From: Staphylococcus americanisciuri
Lineage (GTDB): Bacteria; Bacillota; Bacilli; Staphylococcales; Staphylococcaceae
Assembly (NCBI RefSeq): GCF_024814435.1
Contig: NZ_JANUXY010000008.1
Location: 1-64,000, forward strand
Reading direction: 5' to 3'
Length of the DNA: 64,000 nucleotides
Of this stretch, positions 60,042 through 64,000 are shown in pieces. The notes beneath the pieces are model-generated. The model ran no database searches, was not told the DNA's origin, and was given only the letters and a program-made list of their open reading frames with translations. Each line of letters begins with the position of its first letter. Within the stretch, counting starts at the first letter, position 1. The position numbers were made by a program, and so were the translations under genes.

Positions 60042-60770
60042 TTAAATATCTTTTTTCGTAATTAATAAGGCATTCCCTATCATTAATACTGCAAGTGATG
60101 CAATATTAATGAGCCATTGCACATTTGTAAATGTTATGTCATCGCTAAGTGTTTTCTCTGTTAAATAACCAATTGGTATATAACCTAATGCTTCCATAAT
60201 CTTTTCACCAATTTGTGGAATAAATGGAATAAACGGTGTCACAATTGGATATACGAGCAATAATAAAATACCTAATGAAAATACCAGTGATGATTTTTGC
60301 ACAAACAAGTTGATTAAGAACAATAATAACCCATAGATTAAAAATAACATGAGATAAAATATGAAAAGTTGCCATGTTACACTTGTTTTAAGACCCATAC
60401 CATTTATCGACCATTGCACCAAATACGTAACCAATAAGACAACACCTGTGACGATCAAACTAATAAATACAATAGATACTGTTTTCGCAATTAAATAAGA
60501 CAGACGATTACGTACACTGTTGAGATACAATTGAATCGTGCCTTGTCCACTATCTCTTGTAATAGTCTTAACAACGAAAAGCATTCCAATGATTGAAAAG
60601 AACCATTTTAAGACACTTAATATAACATATGCCTCAACATCAATATCTTGAGCAACCATAATCATCGTTATACCCACTGCCGGTGCTGTACCTAACACAA
60701 TCGCAATATATGTAAGCGGACTTTTTAAAATACTTAAAACATCAAATTTGACGAGTTGCATACTATTCAT
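60042..60770 (-). CDS. pmtD: PmtD-like ABC transporter permease
   Basis: 242 residues, about six hydrophobic segments, ABC-2 type (DSGQGTIQLYLNSVRNRLSYLIAKT before the second helix). Overlaps pmtC by 4 bp. In S. aureus PmtABCD exports phenol-soluble modulins and protects the producer from them; PmtC and PmtD form one ATPase-permease pair. Confidence 0.85.
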   Translation of the reverse strand: MNSMQLVKFDVLSILKSPLTYIAIVLGTAPAVGITMIMVAQDIDVEAYVILSVLKWFFSIIGMLFVVKTITRDSGQGTIQLYLNSVRNRLSYLIAKTVSIVFISLIVTGVVLLVTYLVQWSINGMGLKTSVTWQLFIFYLMLFLIYGLLLFLINLFVQKSSLVFSLGILLLLVYPIVTPFIPFIPQIGEKIMEALGYIPIGYLTEKTLSDDITFTNVQWLINIASLAVLMIGNALLITKKDI

Positions 60771-61642
60771 GATTGATCACCTCGTTTATTAATATTAAAA
60801 TACGTATCTCTTAATGTGACTTTGCGCGTTTCAATACGTATTGGATAAACGTGTTGTGACGCCAAACCTTTTAACAGTGGTTGGTAACTTTCCTGCAAGC
60901 TCAAGATAATCTCGCCCGCTTCTTTATGTGTTTGAACCACTTTAAAATGTGTTGTTAAGTAATTACTTGCCGCTTCAAAGTCTTCTATTGCCACTTGGAT
61001 AATGGTTTGATCCTTGACTTTTCCACCTGTCATATCAACATCTTGTACAAATTTACCGTCACGTAAGAACACGGCACGATCACAAATCAATTCAATATCT
61101 TCTAATTTATGACTTGAAATTAATACTTTCATATCAAGTTCTTTGACTAATCGTTCAATTGTTTTCAACACATCAATTGAACCATCTGGATCCATACCAT
61201 TTGTCGGTTCATCTAAAATTAAATACTTGGGCTTACTCATCAACGACACTGCTATCGCAAGTTTTTGTTTCATCCCCATTGAATATTTCTTAACTTTTTT
61301 GTCGATGTATGATTCCATACAAAATGCACGAATAATATTTTCTGTATAGGCTTTGTCATAGCCCTTTCCTAACACTTGGGCAAATATCTTCAAATTGCAC
61401 AAACCTGATTTATGATTATACAATTTCGGATTTTCAATTAAGTAGCCAATCGCCTCTTCTTTCTCAACTTTCACTTCTCCTGAATAATTAATAATATTGC
61501 CATTCATTATTTTCATCAAAGTCGTTTTACCAACGCCATTTTTACCAATTAATCCCACAATACGACTATCGTTAAAAGCAAAATCAATGTGATCAATAAC
61601 GGTATGATTGCCATATTGTTTTGAAATTTGTTTTAATTTCAT
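60767..61642 (-). CDS. pmtC: PmtC-like ABC transporter ATP-binding protein
   Basis: 291 residues. Walker A GLIGKNGVGKTTLMKI, an E-loop in place of the Q-loop (GYLIENPKLY), signature YSMGMKQK, Walker B YLILDEPTNGMDP and the switch His in ISSHK. The E-loop is shared with the LanF-like protein of the accessory island, both exporters of amphipathic peptides. The C-terminal 80 residues form an extra domain. Pairs with PmtD. Confidence 0.9.
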   Translation of the reverse strand: MKLKQISKQYGNHTVIDHIDFAFNDSRIVGLIGKNGVGKTTLMKIMNGNIINYSGEVKVEKEEAIGYLIENPKLYNHKSGLCNLKIFAQVLGKGYDKAYTENIIRAFCMESYIDKKVKKYSMGMKQKLAIAVSLMSKPKYLILDEPTNGMDPDGSIDVLKTIERLVKELDMKVLISSHKLEDIELICDRAVFLRDGKFVQDVDMTGGKVKDQTIIQVAIEDFEAASNYLTTHFKVVQTHKEAGEIILSLQESYQPLLKGLASQHVYPIRIETRKVTLRDTYFNINKRGDQS

Positions 61643-61656
61643 TACAAAAACCTCCC

Positions 61657-62307
61657 CTAAGTATTTTTGATACGCAACATTTGAGAAATGTATGTGCCGA
61701 CTGCTGAGACCACACTCACACCAAAGTAATATAAGTCGAACGGCACATGCGCAAACTGGTTGGGATTGTCATACCAAACCATGCCAATTGCCATTGCAAC
61801 AATGCCAATAAACAACGGTAGCACGATTAACAGCCCTATGATATAAATGATTACCGAATCACGACGTTTGCGTGACTTTTCACTGGATATCGGAAAATAA
61901 ATGATAAATGCAAAGAGATTTGTTGCTAGAAAACACCATACAAACTCAAACTGAATCTTGTTTACCTCAATATAATTTTTATTGGCATCATATAGTATAA
62001 TTAGCAATGCACTAAGTAAAGTGAGGCCTATGACCGTCATGTAGTGTGCATTTAGTAATTGCCGTTTAGATACTGGTAAACTGTGATGAAACAAATACGC
62101 TTCATTATGTCCGAAACGGCTATACAGATGATAAGCATGTGCTGTGTTAATAATCGCAATCATAACGACAATCAACCAAATAGGTATCAACCAAAGTTCG
62201 TAATCTGCTTTTAAAGCATGATATATTGGATAAAAGACTAATAACACGAGATATAAAATTAACATATTTTTATGCAAATATAAGTTACGTTTCATTAAGT
62301 TCAACAT
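61657..62307 (-). CDS. Additional Pmt-type permease, paralogue of pmtB
   Basis: 216 residues with about six hydrophobic segments. It starts MLNLMKRNLYLH, parallel to MMTLLKRNLMLS of the next gene upstream, and shares NxAYxxFxSLPxSxRxLL (NEAYLFHHSLPVSKRQLL versus NKAYITFRSLPTSDRKLL) at the same place. So the two are paralogues from a tandem duplication. The S. aureus operon is described with only four transporter genes; this would be a fifth. Located between pmtB and pmtC, 14 bp from pmtC. Confidence 0.75.
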   Translation of the reverse strand: MLNLMKRNLYLHKNMLILYLVLLVFYPIYHALKADYELWLIPIWLIVVMIAIINTAHAYHLYSRFGHNEAYLFHHSLPVSKRQLLNAHYMTVIGLTLLSALLIILYDANKNYIEVNKIQFEFVWCFLATNLFAFIIYFPISSEKSRKRRDSVIIYIIGLLIVLPLFIGIVAMAIGMVWYDNPNQFAHVPFDLYYFGVSVVSAVGTYISQMLRIKNT

Positions 62308-62325
62308 GCAATTTCCCCTCGCATC

Positions 62326-62946
62326 TCAAAGTTTAATTTTGTTTCTATCAAGCCGTCGATAACGCATTAATGTTTTAATCTCATAACTGAATAATGAGAC
62401 AACTAACAACACCCATGGTAAGATACGTAACCAAAATAGGTCGACACCATTAGACAATGGACCTATTAGACCAGGACCAAGATTGAATACTAAAAACAAA
62501 CCAATACCATAAGCAACCCATATGTTTAACGCTTCTTCTAGCAAAGTCTTGATGCAAAATGTCGCAATGAAAAATGTTAAACTCAATTGCACTGCTGTAA
62601 CTTCAAAAAACATCGGAAATGGCACAATCAACCAAACAATTGTGATACTTACAATTTGTATAGCACAAATGAGCCATGTCGATAAGTTGAAACTAGCTAG
62701 TAACTTGCGGTCGCTCGTTGGTAAGCTACGAAATGTAATATACGCCTTATTACGATTTAAATACTCACTTATATAAATTGGAAATCCTGATAATGCCAAA
62801 ATTAACAATTTTATCATTATAAAAAAAAGCTGCGCATCCCAAATATAAGAGCCTATAGCCATAGTGAACCAAATAATATATGTTGCAAACCAGACATATC
62901 TTGGCTCATCACTTAACATTAAATTACGCTTTAAAAGTGTCATCAT
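62326..62946 (-). CDS. pmtB: PmtB-like ABC transporter permease
   Basis: 206 residues, about five or six hydrophobic segments. It overlaps pmtA by 23 bp and starts MMTLLKRNLMLSDEPRYVW. It is expected to pair with PmtA. A paralogue follows immediately, so either or both may be the working partner. Confidence 0.85.
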   Translation of the reverse strand: MMTLLKRNLMLSDEPRYVWFATYIIWFTMAIGSYIWDAQLFFIMIKLLILALSGFPIYISEYLNRNKAYITFRSLPTSDRKLLASFNLSTWLICAIQIVSITIVWLIVPFPMFFEVTAVQLSLTFFIATFCIKTLLEEALNIWVAYGIGLFLVFNLGPGLIGPLSNGVDLFWLRILPWVLLVVSLFSYEIKTLMRYRRLDRNKIKL

Positions 62947-63820
62947 AGTGTATCACACCCTTTCGATTACGCTCATAATGCGCCATAATTTCTTCAATAG
63001 TCATCGGCGAAATCGTGACACGTTGACCGAATAACTCATGAAATGTGTGTGCTTCTTTTGTCATACCACTGTACATGCCATCTTTCTCGACACAATGAAT
63101 CAACAAATTTCGTAACTCATCGTCTAAGTCTGCAACGTCTCCACGTACTAAATGATGCGTCTCTAATAAAACTTCTTTAGATTCATTCACGATAATATGA
63201 CCGTCTTGTAAGTGCACGATGTAATCTGCAATGCGCTCTAAGTCAGAAATAATATGTGTTGAGAACAGCACGGACTTTTGTTCATCGAGTAGTTCCTCTT
63301 GTATAATATCGAGAACTTCATTACGGACAACTGGATCTAATCCTGCAGTGGGTTCATCAAAAATATACAATTCTGCATGATGACTAAGCGCAATGGCTAA
63401 AGATAACTTCATTTTCATCCCTGTTGAAAAGTCACGTATTTTTTTGCGATACGGTAAGCCAAATCGTGTTAAATAATTCATAAAGATTTCATGATCCCAT
63501 TGACTATAAAAAGGTGCAATTAACTTCTCTACTTTTTTGACCGTCCATTTATCATTCAAATATAGTTCTGAATACACAAAACCAATCTTATCTTTAATGC
63601 CTACTGGATCCGCACTCATCGGTTGCCCAAATACATTGATTTCCCCTGATGTTGGTTGTAATAAGTCCATAATCATACGAATCGTTGTCGTCTTACCTGA
63701 ACCATTCGCACCAATAAAGCCTGTCACATACCCTGTCGGCACATTAAAATGGATATCTTCTAACGCAAAGTGTTTCGTTTCATAGTTAACATGTTGCAAT
63801 TCAATTGCTGTTTCACCCAT
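62924..63820 (-). CDS. pmtA: PmtA-like ABC transporter ATP-binding protein
   Basis: 298 residues. Walker A GFIGANGSGKTTTIRM, signature FSTGMKMK, Walker B LYIFDEPTAGLDP and switch region FSTHI. C-terminal part (from about residue 220) is an accessory domain. The start overlaps the stop of the upstream GntR-type gene by one base (TAATG). Likely co-transcribed as pmtR-A-B-(B2)-C-D. Confidence 0.92.
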   Translation of the reverse strand: MGETAIELQHVNYETKHFALEDIHFNVPTGYVTGFIGANGSGKTTTIRMIMDLLQPTSGEINVFGQPMSADPVGIKDKIGFVYSELYLNDKWTVKKVEKLIAPFYSQWDHEIFMNYLTRFGLPYRKKIRDFSTGMKMKLSLAIALSHHAELYIFDEPTAGLDPVVRNEVLDIIQEELLDEQKSVLFSTHIISDLERIADYIVHLQDGHIIVNESKEVLLETHHLVRGDVADLDDELRNLLIHCVEKDGMYSGMTKEAHTFHELFGQRVTISPMTIEEIMAHYERNRKGVIHYDDTFKA

Positions 63821-64000
63821 TACAATTCCTCCTCATATAGCATTTTCACGATGTCTTGAAGTTCTGACAATGACATCCCAATTGTTTTTGATTCTTTCAC
63901 TAGCGCTTGTGTCAGTTCTTCGATGATAATAAATTGTTTTTCTTTCAAAATAGATGTGTCTTGTTCTCTCACAAATGTGCCCTTCCCACGAATAGACGTT
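63820..64000 (-). CDS. pmtR: PmtR-like GntR-family repressor, C-terminal part
   Basis: Only the last 59 codons are inside the window. TSIRGKGTFV is the end of the GntR-type winged helix (wing motif GKGTFV); the short helical tail with EELTQALVKESKTIGMSLSELQDIVKMLYEEEL is of the YtrA subfamily, which regulates ABC exporters. In S. aureus PmtR represses pmt and responds to phenol-soluble modulins. Stop overlaps pmtA. Confidence 0.85.
   Translation of the reverse strand, partial: TSIRGKGTFVREQDTSILKEKQFIIIEELTQALVKESKTIGMSLSELQDIVKMLYEEEL

Overview
The window reads as chromosome of a Staphylococcus. The backbone order gatCAB, putP, camS-ligA-pcrA-pcrB, purB, nadE-pncB, nos-pheA, ppaC, pgl, gntRKP and pmtRABCD is a staphylococcal order, and the proteins are clearly staphylococcal. 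I would place it near the S. intermedius/pseudintermedius or S. hyicus group, but this is an impression from protein divergence and not a measured result. Most genes lie on the minus strand.

Layout. (1) 1-9 kb: two adjacent, related YSIRK-type cell-wall surface proteins with long repeat regions. The first runs off the left edge and carries a one-base frameshift in a poly-T run. The second is complete with an LPETG anchor. (2) 9.7-11.1 kb: a decayed PezAT-type (epsilon/zeta) toxin-antitoxin unit with an intact antitoxin, a dead toxin and a stub of another gene. (3) 11.4-13.9 kb: alpha/beta hydrolase, quinone-oxidoreductase-like dehydrogenase and an Rrf2-family regulator, with two identical palindromic operators. 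Regions 1-3 look acquired, probably from streptococci. (4) 14.3-41.7 kb: conserved core: rRNA methyltransferase, lipid kinase, Glu-tRNA amidotransferase, proline uptake, DNA repair and ligase operon, purine and NAD metabolism, nitric oxide synthase, prephenate dehydratase, a beta-helix protein, inorganic pyrophosphatase and aldehyde dehydrogenase. (5) 41.7-51.4 kb: AT-rich accessory island between the aldehyde dehydrogenase and lactonase genes. It holds an MFS transporter, an IS30 remnant, a NUDIX hydrolase and the remains of a class I lantibiotic locus. That locus has a leader-like stub fused to a LanC-like tail, a broken LanP protease, and an intact LanR/LanK two-component system and LanFEG immunity transporter. 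(6) 51.5-64 kb: core again: lactonase, DUF1700/DUF4097 envelope-stress-type pair, gluconate operon with its operator and cre sites, and the Pmt exporter operon for phenol-soluble modulins, here with one extra permease gene.

The most interesting item is the lantibiotic relic. Production genes are deleted or broken, while sensing and immunity genes remain open, which suggests a locus that now gives resistance without production. The five-gene pmt operon, the G-tract promoter of the surface protein and the inactivated zeta toxin next to its intact antitoxin are the next best leads.
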